Shown here piece by piece: positions 7,097 through 17,172 of a DNA stretch of 34,037 nucleotides. How positions within the stretch are numbered: position 1 is the first letter of the stretch; each line of letters begins with the position of its first letter. Under the pieces are notes generated by a model that saw only the letters and a list, made by a program, of their open reading frames with translations, was not told where the DNA came from and did no database searches. Origin of the DNA: Bacteroidales bacterium UBA1179 (GTDB lineage Bacteria; Bacteroidota; Bacteroidia; Bacteroidales; Bacteroidaceae); the NCBI GenBank assembly GCA_002309915.1, contig DBYT01000031.1, positions 1,394 to 35,430 on the forward strand. Direction: 5' to 3'. A program made the position numbers and the translations under genes.

Positions 7097-10000
7097 ATGA
7101 AATATACTGAAAGATTATTTAGAGGGGCCTTAGCCATATTGATGGCTTTAACGCCCAGTTTGCTTCAGGCACAGAAGGCCGGTGATGTCATCAGTGGTGT
7201 CATTGAGGATAATCAAGGCGCGATGATGATGGTTAATGTAACAGAGAGAGACGCAGCTGACCGTATTGTGGCTCATGCCATCACCGATATGGAAGGAAAC
7301 TTCTCTTTCCGTCTGGTCAATCCCGACGACCGCCTTCAGGTAACTTACGTAGGTTATGAGACTGTAGATATTCCTATCGACAAGACCTATTTTGAGATTA
7401 TGATGAAGGAAGCAGGTGAGCTTCCTACAGTTGAGATCACCGCTGAACGAGTACAGCAGACCACAGGTCTTGCCATTCCTCTGCGTGAGGCTTCAAGCGT
7501 AGTCCAGACCATTAACATGGAGGACTTTGAGGAACTCGGTATAACAACAGTCGATGAGGCTCTTCAGGGCCAGATTGCAGGACTTGACATCGTGTTTGAT
7601 TCAGGTGACCTTGGTGCCCGTTCATCTATGCGTCTGCGTGGTCAGTCAACCCTTACCGGTGACGGTAACCCGCTGATTGTAATTGACGGTATAATCCTTT
7701 CTATTGATGAGAATACCAAGAACCAGTTCTCCGATGGATTGAATGCTTATCTGGATGCAGGTATCGAGGCTCAGTTCGAACAGGACCGTCTGGCAGAGTT
7801 GCTTAGTATCAACCCGGCCGATATAGCATCAATATCATTCCTTAAGGATGCATCAGCTACCGCAATCTGGGGTATGCGTGGTGCCAACGGTGTTATGGAA
7901 ATCACTACCAAGCGCGGTCAGCGCGGTGCAACACGTGTCAACTATCAGTACCGTCTGAACGCCAACTTCCAGCCCAATGGTTATAACTATCTGAATGGTG
8001 ACCAGTACACCATGTTCGTTAAGGAGGCTCTGTTCAACCCGCTGTTGGAAGCCAGCAGGGTAGACGACATCTGGGAGATCAACTACATCAGAACCAAACC
8101 TGACTATGAGATGTGGAATGACAACACCGACTGGGTAGGTGCAGTTAAGAGGGTGGGTATATCCCAATCTCACAACCTCTCGGTATCAGGTGGTGGTGAT
8201 AAGGCTCAGTTCCGTATCTCGGCCAGTTTCGATGATGAGACAGGTTCCGTTATCGGACAGAAACTGAACCGTTTCACAACACGTGTCAACTTTGACTATT
8301 TTGTATCAGAGCGTATCAAGGTTCAGACAAACTTTGCATTGTCATACTCAAACAACCGTCGTAGCGGTAACACTGCTATCAGTTCTGCACAGGAGATGAT
8401 GCCTAACCTTGCTATCTATTATGAGGATCCTCTTACAGGTGAGTCAACAGGTGTTTATTACCTGAGCCCTGCGAGAAATGCACAGACTGATGTTCTGCCT
8501 GAGCAGGGTAACCCGTTGCTGGAGGCAGAGGAGAAGGAAAGCTACAGCATTAATCTGGACGTTAATCCTGACTTCCGCCTGACTTATAACCTTCTCGGAC
8601 TTGAGAATGACAAGACACGTCTTATATACGAGGGTCAGGTACAGTTTGGTGTAACCAACAGCAGCAGTGATTCCTATACTCCTCAGACTTTGGAACATAA
8701 AGGTTGGAACGGAGGTGGTGCCAACAGCACTTCAAGTAACTCACAGAAGAGATCTCAAATCAACACACAGCATTCACTTACTTTCATTCCGCACCTTAAG
8801 AACCCCAACCACAGCATTCAGGCTATGGCTCGTATGACGGTTAATAACAGTAACGGAAAGAGTATGAATACAAGCCTTGGCGGACTTCCTTCAGGTTCAT
8901 TCAAATCTGTAGGTCTTCCCGGCCGTATCAACGACATGAGTACAAGCGCCAACCGTAACCGCAGTGTTGGTGTAACCACTCAGCTTCACTACTCATACAA
9001 GAGTAAGTACTCTGTGACTTTCACCACCCGTTCTGATGGTACAACCCGTACCGGTAACGCCAAGAAGTGGGGAACCTTCCCTGCCGCTTCGGCCCGTTGG
9101 AACGTATCTGATGAAAAATGGTTTGACAACATCCGTGAGAGCGGTCTTCTTACAATGGCCGGATTCACAGCCAGTTGGGGTTTCACAGGTAATGCTCCGG
9201 GCGGTGATGATATGTTCCGCAGCCGTTACTCTTCAGGTAACGCATATATGGGACTTTCCACCATTTATCCCGCAAACATCAGACTCAGTGATTTCCAGTG
9301 GGAAGAGAAAACCGAGTGGAACTTCGGTCTGAATCTGGGTATGTTCAACGATAAGTTGACTGCAAACATCAACTTCTATCACAGTACCAGTGACAAGTTG
9401 ATTAACAACAATTATCCTATTCCTACATCTTCAGGTTTCAGTGGACTGAATGCAGTTAATGACGGTAAGATGATGAATGAGGGTTGGGATCTGAGCATAT
9501 CGGCTGGCCGTATCTACACAACAAGACTTGCAGGTAAGGATTTCAGCCTCGGTGCCAACGTCAACTTCGGTGACAACACCAACCAGGTGCTTGAGATGAA
9601 TGAGGTTATCCTTAAGAGTTGGCAGCAGGATTTTGATATGAACAATCCTCATACCAAGTACCTTTCATACGTAGCTCTTAATAACTCTTACGGTTCAATA
9701 TACGGTTTCAAGTTTAAGGGAGTCTATCAGTACTCTGATTACAGTGAGGTCGAGGTTCCCGGCGTAAGCGGTCCTAACGCTCCGGTAGTAAAGGATGCCG
9801 ACGGCAATGTCATTCTGGATTCAAAGGGTAAAACCAAACCTATGACATTCGGATTCGGTAAACTCACCAACTATTATAAGTTCGTGGGCGGTGACGTTCA
9901 GTATGAAGATATCAACCATGACGGTAACATCAACGAACTTGATATAGTTTATCTGGGTAGTTCACTGCCTAAACTGAACGGTGGTTTCAGTGTACGTATG

Positions 10001-10456
10001 TCATGGGGTCGTCTTTCATGGAACAACAACTTCAACTTCCGCTATGGTAACCGTATCGTGAATGCTTCACGTCTGGGTGCTGAGGCTCCCCGTGAGATCC
10101 GTAACGTTATGGCCGCCATCAACTGGCGCTGGCGTGTTGAGGGTGATATTACAGAAGTTCCCCGTGCCCTTTACAGATATGGTTACAACGACCTTGGATC
10201 AGACCGTTTTGTAGAGGATGGTTCATTCCTGCGTTGGACTTCAACTTCTTTGAACTATTCTCTTGATCCCAAGATCACCAAGAAGGTTCATCTTAGTGGT
10301 ATAAGCTTCAACTTCAACGTCAACAACCTTTATACTTGGACTAAGTATACCGGTCTTGATCCTGAGGTCAGCTCCGGTCGTGGTCAGGTCGCTACTGATA
10401 ACAGCCGAACCCCGCGTTCACGCAGGCTCACATTCGGTGTCAATGTGAATTTCTAA
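7097..10456 (+). CDS. SusC/RagA-type TonB-dependent outer-membrane transporter (SusC1)
   Basis: The 1119-residue protein has a signal peptide cleaved after Ala25 (LLQA|Q). A carboxypeptidase-regulatory-like beta-sandwich (about 30-110) follows, with DMEGNFSFRLVNPDDRL and VTYVGYETVDIPI, then the plug domain (about 120-275). The SusC hallmarks RLRGQSTLTGDGNPLIVIDG and FLKDASATAIWGMRGANGV are both present. The rest is the 22-stranded barrel, ending NVNF with a C-terminal aromatic residue. EDINHDGNINELD resembles the Ca-binding loop common in this family. No N-terminal STN signalling domain is present, so it does not look coupled to an anti-sigma factor. With SusD1, 20 bases downstream, it should form a pedal-bin importer for oligosaccharides, probably xylan derived to judge from the nearby enzymes. 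Confidence 0.96.
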   Translation: MKYTERLFRGALAILMALTPSLLQAQKAGDVISGVIEDNQGAMMMVNVTERDAADRIVAHAITDMEGNFSFRLVNPDDRLQVTYVGYETVDIPIDKTYFEIMMKEAGELPTVEITAERVQQTTGLAIPLREASSVVQTINMEDFEELGITTVDEALQGQIAGLDIVFDSGDLGARSSMRLRGQSTLTGDGNPLIVIDGIILSIDENTKNQFSDGLNAYLDAGIEAQFEQDRLAELLSINPADIASISFLKDASATAIWGMRGANGVMEITTKRGQRGATRVNYQYRLNANFQPNGYNYLNGDQYTMFVKEALFNPLLEASRVDDIWEINYIRTKPDYEMWNDNTDWVGAVKRVGISQSHNLSVSGGGDKAQFRISASFDDETGSVIGQKLNRFTTRVNFDYFVSERIKVQTNFALSYSNNRRSGNTAISSAQEMMPNLAIYYEDPLTGESTGVYYLSPARNAQTDVLPEQGNPLLEAEEKESYSINLDVNPDFRLTYNLLGLENDKTRLIYEGQVQFGVTNSSSDSYTPQTLEHKGWNGGGANSTSSNSQKRSQINTQHSLTFIPHLKNPNHSIQAMARMTVNNSNGKSMNTSLGGLPSGSFKSVGLPGRINDMSTSANRNRSVGVTTQLHYSYKSKYSVTFTTRSDGTTRTGNAKKWGTFPAASARWNVSDEKWFDNIRESGLLTMAGFTASWGFTGNAPGGDDMFRSRYSSGNAYMGLSTIYPANIRLSDFQWEEKTEWNFGLNLGMFNDKLTANINFYHSTSDKLINNNYPIPTSSGFSGLNAVNDGKMMNEGWDLSISAGRIYTTRLAGKDFSLGANVNFGDNTNQVLEMNEVILKSWQQDFDMNNPHTKYLSYVALNNSYGSIYGFKFKGVYQYSDYSEVEVPGVSGPNAPVVKDADGNVILDSKGKTKPMTFGFGKLTNYYKFVGGDVQYEDINHDGNINELDIVYLGSSLPKLNGGFSVRMSWGRLSWNNNFNFRYGNRIVNASRLGAEAPREIRNVMAAINWRWRVEGDITEVPRALYRYGYNDLGSDRFVEDGSFLRWTSTSLNYSLDPKITKKVHLSGISFNFNVNNLYTWTKYTGLDPEVSSGRGQVATDNSRTPRSRRLTFGVNVNF

Positions 10457-10476
10457 TCCTAAAGACGATTAATGAT

Positions 10477-12219
10477 ATGAAACATATTAAATCATTACTT
10501 TTAGTAACACTGTTAGGGGCGTCATTCACATCCTGTAATGATTTCCTTAACCTGGATCCCCTGAATGACATCGTTCTGGAGAACTTCTGGACTGACAAGT
10601 CTGATGTAGAGAGCGCAGTATTGGGTATTTACGAGGCTCTTGCGCAAGGTGACTGTGTCAAGCGTATGGTCATATGGGGCGAGATACGTTCCGATAACTA
10701 TATCGAGGGTGAGCGTACTAACGAGGATATCCGTCAGTTGTTGCATGAGAATCTGATCTATACCAATTCTTATTGCAAATATCTGGCATTCTACAACGTA
10801 ATCAACCGTGCAAACACGGTACTTCACTATGCTCCAACTGTAGCAGAGAAAGATCCGAATTATCTGTATGATGAACTTCTGGCTCACGAGGCAGAAGCCA
10901 TTACTCTGCGTTGTCTGAGTTATTGGTACCTGATACGCACATTCCACGATGTTCCTTATGTATTGGAACCTTCAATTGATAATGAAGGCGGAAAGGATAA
11001 GTTCTATGTTCCGCAGAGTTCATTTGAGGAGATCCTGGATACTCTGATAAAAGATCTGGAGTATGTTAAGAGATATGCTGTCAACAAGTATGCCAATGAG
11101 GCTTCCAACAGTGGCCGTATAACCAAGTCTTCAATATGCGCGTTGCTTGCTGATATGTACCTGTGGCGTGGCCGCGCCGATGATTGGGACAAGTGTATAG
11201 CAGTATGCGAGGAGGTAATTGCTCTCAAGAGAGCTGATTATGACAAGATTAAGGGAAAGCAGGGACAGCTCAGTGATCTCAAACTTTTCAATGGTTATCC
11301 TCTTATATCTGATTCATGGGATGAGGACTATCTTGGTAATGCTTTCTCCGAGATTTTCGGATCAGGTAACTCTTTTGAGTCAATCTTTGAACTCCCGTAC
11401 ACTATTGATGTAAAGAACCCCGTAAACGGATTCTTCATCAACAGACAGTTCGGAACCAATTTCGGTGAGCTCAAAATCACCAACAGAATAGGTGACGGAT
11501 TCAGCGGCAGCGGAAATGAAGTATTTGAACAGCCTCTGGATAACAGGTATTACCATAATGTCCTGACGTTGAGCAATGATGCAACCTCATATGCTCCGGG
11601 TAAATTCATTACCAGTAGCATTGATGTTTACATCAGTGGTGGTTCTATTGACCTTTCAAGTCAGTCTGTCCGCGGTGAGAACTCCGCTCAGTGCAACTGG
11701 ATGATTTACCGTTTTTCTGAGGTGCTTCTTTTTGAAGCTGAGGCTTACATTGCCAAAGCACAAATTGCCGGTGACGGAACTGCAGATGCCACTACTTACA
11801 AGACCAAGGCATTCAACCTGATTGATGCAGTCAACAAACGTGCCATTGGTTATGACAATGAAAAGATTGCAAAAACTTCACCAAAAACTCTCAAAGTCAT
11901 GGGTATTACCGAGAGTTCTACTCCGGAACAGTTATTGGAACTCCTGCTCAAGGAGCGTCGCCGCGAGTTCCTGTTAGAGGGAAAGCGTTGGTATGATCTG
12001 GTACGTATATCACGTCGTGAAGGCAATCAGGAACGTTTGCTTAGAGCTATCAGTTCAAGACATGACGGCGCAATCTTTCAGGCCATCAAGATTAAGCTGA
12101 AGAATCCATACTACATGTATTTCCCCTTGGCAAAGGATGAACTCCGTAACAGTAATGGAACCCTCAAGCAGAATCCGGCTTACAAGGATGATGAGAAGGT
12201 TGAACAGGCATCTCATTGA
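10477..12219 (+). CDS. SusD/RagB family glycan-binding lipoprotein (SusD1)
   Basis: This 580-residue surface lipoprotein has a signal ending in FTSC (Cys20), followed by the typical SusD start NDFLNLDPLNDIV. The helical TPR region covers most of the N-terminal half (AEAITLRCLSYWYLIRTF, SICALLADMYLWRG). The C-terminal RagB signature LLKERRREFLLEGKRWYDLV is near residues 490-510. SusD proteins form the lid of the SusC barrel and hold the glycan before import. It pairs with the preceding susC gene. The following FAS1 gene begins 3 bases after its stop, in a TGATTATGA junction that suggests coupled translation. Confidence 0.96.
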   Translation: MKHIKSLLLVTLLGASFTSCNDFLNLDPLNDIVLENFWTDKSDVESAVLGIYEALAQGDCVKRMVIWGEIRSDNYIEGERTNEDIRQLLHENLIYTNSYCKYLAFYNVINRANTVLHYAPTVAEKDPNYLYDELLAHEAEAITLRCLSYWYLIRTFHDVPYVLEPSIDNEGGKDKFYVPQSSFEEILDTLIKDLEYVKRYAVNKYANEASNSGRITKSSICALLADMYLWRGRADDWDKCIAVCEEVIALKRADYDKIKGKQGQLSDLKLFNGYPLISDSWDEDYLGNAFSEIFGSGNSFESIFELPYTIDVKNPVNGFFINRQFGTNFGELKITNRIGDGFSGSGNEVFEQPLDNRYYHNVLTLSNDATSYAPGKFITSSIDVYISGGSIDLSSQSVRGENSAQCNWMIYRFSEVLLFEAEAYIAKAQIAGDGTADATTYKTKAFNLIDAVNKRAIGYDNEKIAKTSPKTLKVMGITESSTPEQLLELLLKERRREFLLEGKRWYDLVRISRREGNQERLLRAISSRHDGAIFQAIKIKLKNPYYMYFPLAKDELRNSNGTLKQNPAYKDDEKVEQASH

Positions 12220-12221
12220 TT

Positions 12222-13964
12222 ATGAAGATTATAACAGATAAAGATATGAAAAAGTATTTCACTATAAGCAAATCTGTTCTTCTGGCTGCTGCACTGGTGG
12301 TTTTCGGATCATGCAAGGATGCGTGGAACGATCATTACAGTTTCAAAGAGACAGAGAGCAAGTATCCGGTCGATAAACTGGCCGAGACACTGAAACTGAA
12401 ATCAAGTGACGGTTTCAGCAATTTCTACGAGGCTTTGCGCACAACAAAGATGTGTGACAAGCATGGCAGACCTCTTGATATCACATACCTGGAACTTCTC
12501 CAGGAAGACCAGTTCCTGACAGTATGGGCTCCGTCAAACAGTTCCGTCCAGGATTGGTCGCTCTATACAAAGAAGAACAAGACCAATGCAGAGCACAAGG
12601 AGGTGGGTGAGAAGTTCATTATGAACCACATAGCCCGTTTCAAACACTCTGTAGGTGAAGGAACAAATGAGAAAGTATATATGATGAACGGTAAACCTTA
12701 CCGTTCAACCGGTGTCGGTATCTCAGGTCAGAGTTATCACGGTGATGACAAGAATATCCGTTGCAGTAACGGTGTCCTTCATTTCATAGACGGTTATCTC
12801 GATTATCTTCCTAACCTGTATCAGTTCTTAACTACAGATCCCACATATAAGGAATTAATCGGAAACTGGTTCAAGGGTTATACCGTGCAGGATTTGGATC
12901 TTGACAACAGTGTACCACAGGGTATCAATGAGAACGGTGAGATGGTTTATGTTGATTCCGTCTTGATAGAGTCGAGTATTCTGTTGAGGGATTTTGGTTT
13001 CATTAATTCAGAGGACAGTACATATTCATTGGTATTGCCGACTCCTGCATTATGGACAACCCTATATAACAGGATTTCCCAATATTACCTTTACAAGGAG
13101 GATGGTCTTAACAATGATTCTCTGCAGAAGTTCTATACCTATGCCACAATCATGAGTGATATGTTCTTCAACATGAACAAGAAGTCGAACATTTATCTGC
13201 CTGATTCAATTTACTCAACACAGTATTATGCTTATGACAACCGCCGTGATAACAAGCCTTATCATATATTCGGCAAACCTTACCAGGCTAACGGATTGTT
13301 CGGCGGCAGTGTTGATTCCGTAGTATGCAGTAATGGAACGGTATATATAGTTAACCAGTGGCCTGTTACGGATGACGTGTCATTCCTCCGTCCCATTGTA
13401 TTGGAGGCTGAAGACTATTCAGGTGATCTTTCCAAGTTCACGGTTCAGTATGCTAATATCAGATTCATTAACAATGGAGTTGAAGAGAATACCATAAAGG
13501 TCATGAGACTCTCGATGAAGGGAATGGACAAATGGGATGCTTCGTTCTACATTGGTAACACCTTGAGAGGCAAGTATAAGATCAAGATGGTGGTTACTCC
13601 CAATTTGCTTACTTCAGTATCTGACGGACATGGAGGTTCCACCTATCTGCCTTTCAAGATACATCCTGCCATACTCTTTGACACTCCAACTCAGTATGAC
13701 TCGATACTGGTTGATTCTACCGGTTTTGACACAGTTTACAACTCGAAGGGTATACCCAGACTTGTTCCGGCTCCTTATATGATTTACAATGACGTGTCCA
13801 AAATTGACACTATCGAATTGGGTACAGTTGAAATCCCATACTCAAGTTTCGATATGGATCAGTCGCGTCTTCAGATCAAATTGAGCAGTAAGGTGGAGAA
13901 TACTTCAAAGAACACCAGTGAGTTATGGCTTGACTGCTTTATTTTGGAACCTGTTGTTGAATAA
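12222..13964 (+). CDS. FAS1-domain surface lipoprotein with C-terminal jelly-roll-like domain
   Basis: The open frame also allows a TTG at 12216 and an ATG at 12246. I give the first ATG, but the signal peptide proper begins at the ATG at 12246 (KKYFTISKSVLLAAALVVFG followed by SC), which may be the true start and would put the lipid-anchored Cys at residue 23. Two FAS1-like modules follow: one with FLTVWAPSNSSVQDW and CSNGVLHFIDGYLDYLP, one with YSLVLPTPALWTTLY and CSNGTVYIVNQWP. The last 190 residues begin PIVLEAEDYSG and alternate short beta-strand-like segments, resembling a carbohydrate-binding jelly roll. Its place directly after susD is where a SusE-like surface glycan-binding protein is expected. 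That role is inference. Confidence 0.8.
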   Translation: MKIITDKDMKKYFTISKSVLLAAALVVFGSCKDAWNDHYSFKETESKYPVDKLAETLKLKSSDGFSNFYEALRTTKMCDKHGRPLDITYLELLQEDQFLTVWAPSNSSVQDWSLYTKKNKTNAEHKEVGEKFIMNHIARFKHSVGEGTNEKVYMMNGKPYRSTGVGISGQSYHGDDKNIRCSNGVLHFIDGYLDYLPNLYQFLTTDPTYKELIGNWFKGYTVQDLDLDNSVPQGINENGEMVYVDSVLIESSILLRDFGFINSEDSTYSLVLPTPALWTTLYNRISQYYLYKEDGLNNDSLQKFYTYATIMSDMFFNMNKKSNIYLPDSIYSTQYYAYDNRRDNKPYHIFGKPYQANGLFGGSVDSVVCSNGTVYIVNQWPVTDDVSFLRPIVLEAEDYSGDLSKFTVQYANIRFINNGVEENTIKVMRLSMKGMDKWDASFYIGNTLRGKYKIKMVVTPNLLTSVSDGHGGSTYLPFKIHPAILFDTPTQYDSILVDSTGFDTVYNSKGIPRLVPAPYMIYNDVSKIDTIELGTVEIPYSSFDMDQSRLQIKLSSKVENTSKNTSELWLDCFILEPVVE

Positions 13965-13978
13965 TAAAAGAATAGAAT

Positions 13979-16900
13979 ATGAAGATATTTGACAAGATAA
14001 GGTCTTTAGCCTTAGGATTGGCAGGTTTTATGCTGCTGTTCTCCGTTCCTGTTTCAGCTCAGACCACTACGGAGGATCTTGTGGTAGTTACCGGTTTTGT
14101 TACCGATGCTGCTCTCAATACTCCTATGCCCGGTGTCAGGGTTCAGGCTTATAATAACACCCGTTACTCAGCAATGAGTAAGGCAGATGGTTCTTTCACT
14201 ATCAGGATTCCTGAGTATGTAACATCACTTACATTCAGTCTTGAAGGTTGCAACACCATAGTTGAATCCCTGAAGGGACGTACAGAAGGTGTTAATGTCA
14301 AGATGTTTGACGAGAACTTCTCAGAGTTTTACAGAACCAGTACCACTGCAAATTCAGTGTCTCAGGCTGGCATTTCACAGGTAAGTGCCGATCTGAGCGT
14401 GGATGTTCAGATGCAGCAGTCATTGCAGGGTAATATCCTTTCAATAATGCGTTCAGGTCAGCTCGGTATAGGTTCCCTGTTGCAGATTGACGGTATCAAT
14501 TCATTGAACATCAATACACAGCCGCTGATTGTACTGGATGGTATTATTCTGGATATGGGATATGATCATGTAACCATGCATGACGGTTTCTACAACAACC
14601 TGCTCGCTAATATACCCGTGGAGGATATAGAGTCTGTTCAGGTTCTCAAGAACGGTTTTGGCGTTTACGGTTCAAAAGGATCAAACGGTGTCATACTTAT
14701 CAATACCAAGCGTATCAAGACTATGGCAACCAAGATCGATGTAAACATATCAGGTAACTATCAGTTGGTTCCCAAACTGCCGTTGGTAATGAATGAGTCG
14801 CAATACCGTTCATATGCATCTGAGTTGCTGGGTACTACAGGAACTACACTCTCATCATTCAAGTTCCTGCAGTCAGACTATAACTATCCGTACTACTATT
14901 GGTATCATGAGAATGAGACCGATTGGAGCAAGGTTTCATACCAGGATGCTTTTGTGCAGAACTACAACGTAAGCGTACAGGGTGGTGACGATGTAGCAAA
15001 TTACAGCCTTTCTGTAGGTTATATCACAGGTGACGCCACTCTCGCGGAGAATGAATTCTCACGCTTCAATCTGCGTCTTAACTCAGATATTATACTTGGA
15101 GACAAAGTATCAATGCGTTTTGATGCTTCTTACAGTGATGTAACACGTGACCTCCGTGACGACGGTGCTCCCGATGATATTGACAACACCATGATCAATT
15201 CTCCCGGATTCCTGGCGTTGGTAAAATCTCCGTTCCTTTCACCGTACGCTCATATGTACGGAGGCGGAGTAACCAATTATATTGCTACCGAGGATGATTA
15301 TCTTGACGAGGTTCTCGGTTCTCAGGTTTCTCTTGCTAACCCGTTGGCCATTCTCGTTAACGGTGACGGAATCAACAAGAACTATTTCGGCAGCCGTTTC
15401 ATCACACTGAGTGTTATCCCCAAATGGGAAATCGTGCGTAACCGCCTGAATATGTACAGCCAGTTTACATACACTCTTGCCAATTCTGACGAGAACTACT
15501 ATATTCCTCTTAACGGATCTCCCCGTTTTGACATAGAGGGAGTAGGTACTGTAGAGAACAAGGTGGCCGCCATGTCTGCAAAGCAGGATGGTTTTATGAG
15601 CAACACCTTCCTTGAGTACATTCGTAAGCGTAATGCTCATGACCTGGACATCCAGGCAGGTTTCCGTTACATCAATAACTCAAGATACCAGACTTCTATG
15701 ACAGGTTACAACTCCGGTAACGATAAGAAACCTAACATGGATAAGAATCTTAAGTACAGAGTGACTGACGGTGCCGAGGCACAGGATATATCTATTACCT
15801 GGTGGGGTCAGGCCGGTTACAACTACAAGGAGAAGTACTATCTGGCAGCCAGTGTAGGTCTTACCGCTTCATCACGCTTTGGTGGTGATTTAAAGACAGG
15901 ATTGAACATGCTTGGTGTGCCATGGGGAGTCTTCCCGTCAGTATCTGCTGCATGGGTCGCTTCTTCCGAGCCCTGGTTCAAGTTGGATTTCGTTGATTAT
16001 CTTAAGTTCAATGCCGGATTTGACCTGACAGGTAATGACAGTTATGATGCATCAGCATCAAAGACTTATTTCTATCCTACAAAGATCTTGAATAAGGAGG
16101 GTATCATAATGGCCAATATCGGTAATGGCGACCTCCACTGGGAGTCAACCCGTAAACTGACAGCAGGTATGGAAATGATACTTCTGAAAAACCGTCTGTC
16201 AGTATCGGCCAATGTATTTGCATCAAATACAGACAACCTTCTTTCTGTAAGTTCACTGTCATATGTATCAGGTCTTCCTGAAACATGGAGTAACGGAGGT
16301 TCTCTTTCAAACAAGGGTTTTGATGCCTCGTTCACCTTTAAGGCAGTAAACCGCGAACTTATCAAGTGGGAGGTTGGTGCAAGTATAGGTAAATACAAGA
16401 ATGAGATCACACAGCTTCCTGCTGACGGTTATGACACTGAAATCTACGGTGCGACCATCAGAACAGAGGTTGGCCAACCCGTGGGAGTCTTCTACGGTTA
16501 CCAGACCGACGGTATTTTCAAAACCACAGCCGACGCTAATGCAGCTGGTCTCTCTATGATCTCCAATAAGGGATACAAGATGCCGTTTGAGGCAGGTGAC
16601 GTACATTTTATCGACCAAAACGGAGATAAGATGATTGACAAGAAAGACATGGTTCAGATCGGTGATCCCAATCCTGATTTCTACGGACGTCTCTTTACCA
16701 AGTTGGGAATGGGTAATTTCGCTGTGAGCGCTACCTTTACATATTCAGTAGGAGGTGACATCTACAACTACGAGCGTATGCTCCTTGAAAGCGGTTCGCG
16801 TTTCATGAACCAGACTCTTGCCATGACTAACCACTGGATGGTCGAGGGTCAGAATACTGATGTACCCCGTCTGGAATTCGGTGATTCGCATCAGAACGCC

Positions 16901-17161
16901 CGTTTCTCAGACCGTTGGATAGAGGACGGTTCTTACATGCGTCTTAAGAACGTTACTTTGAGCTATAAGATTCCTGTTCACAGCACATATCTGCAGGGTC
17001 TTACAGTTTGGGGTTCGGCCAACAACCTGTTTACCGTGACTAAATATCTGGGTTCAGATCCTGAGTTCCTGTCTGGTAACAATGTTCTTCTGCGCGGCAT
17101 TGACCGCGGTCTTGCTCCGCAGTCAGCCAATTTCTCATTAGGATTGAAGATTAACCTTTAA
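13979..17161 (+). CDS. SusC-like TonB-dependent transporter with divergent plug (SusC2)
   Basis: The 1060-residue protein has a signal peptide cleaved after Ala27 (VSA|Q) and a regulatory-like beta-sandwich at about 32-115 (GFVTDAALNTPMPGVRVQAY, KADGSFTIRIPEYV). A plug and a long barrel follow, with FIDQNGDKMIDKKD and DRWIEDGSYMRLKNVTLSY as usual near the C-terminus. The plug differs from standard SusC: the IRG core reads QIDGINSLNINTQPLIVLDG, and the usual DAAATAIYGSRGANG is shortened to NGFGVYGSKGSNG. It has no STN domain. It lies 14 bases after the FAS1 gene and 11 before SusD2, and probably imports a related but distinct glycan. Confidence 0.93.
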   Translation: MKIFDKIRSLALGLAGFMLLFSVPVSAQTTTEDLVVVTGFVTDAALNTPMPGVRVQAYNNTRYSAMSKADGSFTIRIPEYVTSLTFSLEGCNTIVESLKGRTEGVNVKMFDENFSEFYRTSTTANSVSQAGISQVSADLSVDVQMQQSLQGNILSIMRSGQLGIGSLLQIDGINSLNINTQPLIVLDGIILDMGYDHVTMHDGFYNNLLANIPVEDIESVQVLKNGFGVYGSKGSNGVILINTKRIKTMATKIDVNISGNYQLVPKLPLVMNESQYRSYASELLGTTGTTLSSFKFLQSDYNYPYYYWYHENETDWSKVSYQDAFVQNYNVSVQGGDDVANYSLSVGYITGDATLAENEFSRFNLRLNSDIILGDKVSMRFDASYSDVTRDLRDDGAPDDIDNTMINSPGFLALVKSPFLSPYAHMYGGGVTNYIATEDDYLDEVLGSQVSLANPLAILVNGDGINKNYFGSRFITLSVIPKWEIVRNRLNMYSQFTYTLANSDENYYIPLNGSPRFDIEGVGTVENKVAAMSAKQDGFMSNTFLEYIRKRNAHDLDIQAGFRYINNSRYQTSMTGYNSGNDKKPNMDKNLKYRVTDGAEAQDISITWWGQAGYNYKEKYYLAASVGLTASSRFGGDLKTGLNMLGVPWGVFPSVSAAWVASSEPWFKLDFVDYLKFNAGFDLTGNDSYDASASKTYFYPTKILNKEGIIMANIGNGDLHWESTRKLTAGMEMILLKNRLSVSANVFASNTDNLLSVSSLSYVSGLPETWSNGGSLSNKGFDASFTFKAVNRELIKWEVGASIGKYKNEITQLPADGYDTEIYGATIRTEVGQPVGVFYGYQTDGIFKTTADANAAGLSMISNKGYKMPFEAGDVHFIDQNGDKMIDKKDMVQIGDPNPDFYGRLFTKLGMGNFAVSATFTYSVGGDIYNYERMLLESGSRFMNQTLAMTNHWMVEGQNTDVPRLEFGDSHQNARFSDRWIEDGSYMRLKNVTLSYKIPVHSTYLQGLTVWGSANNLFTVTKYLGSDPEFLSGNNVLLRGIDRGLAPQSANFSLGLKINL

Positions 17162-17172
17162 TATAAGGTATT

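Noticed and set aside
12216..12224. A TTG start for the second FAS1 gene (and likewise at 27643 for the CpxP-like gene)
   Set aside because: In both cases an ATG in frame follows six bases later, and the TTG overlaps the stop codon of the preceding gene only by chance of the TTGATTATG junction.
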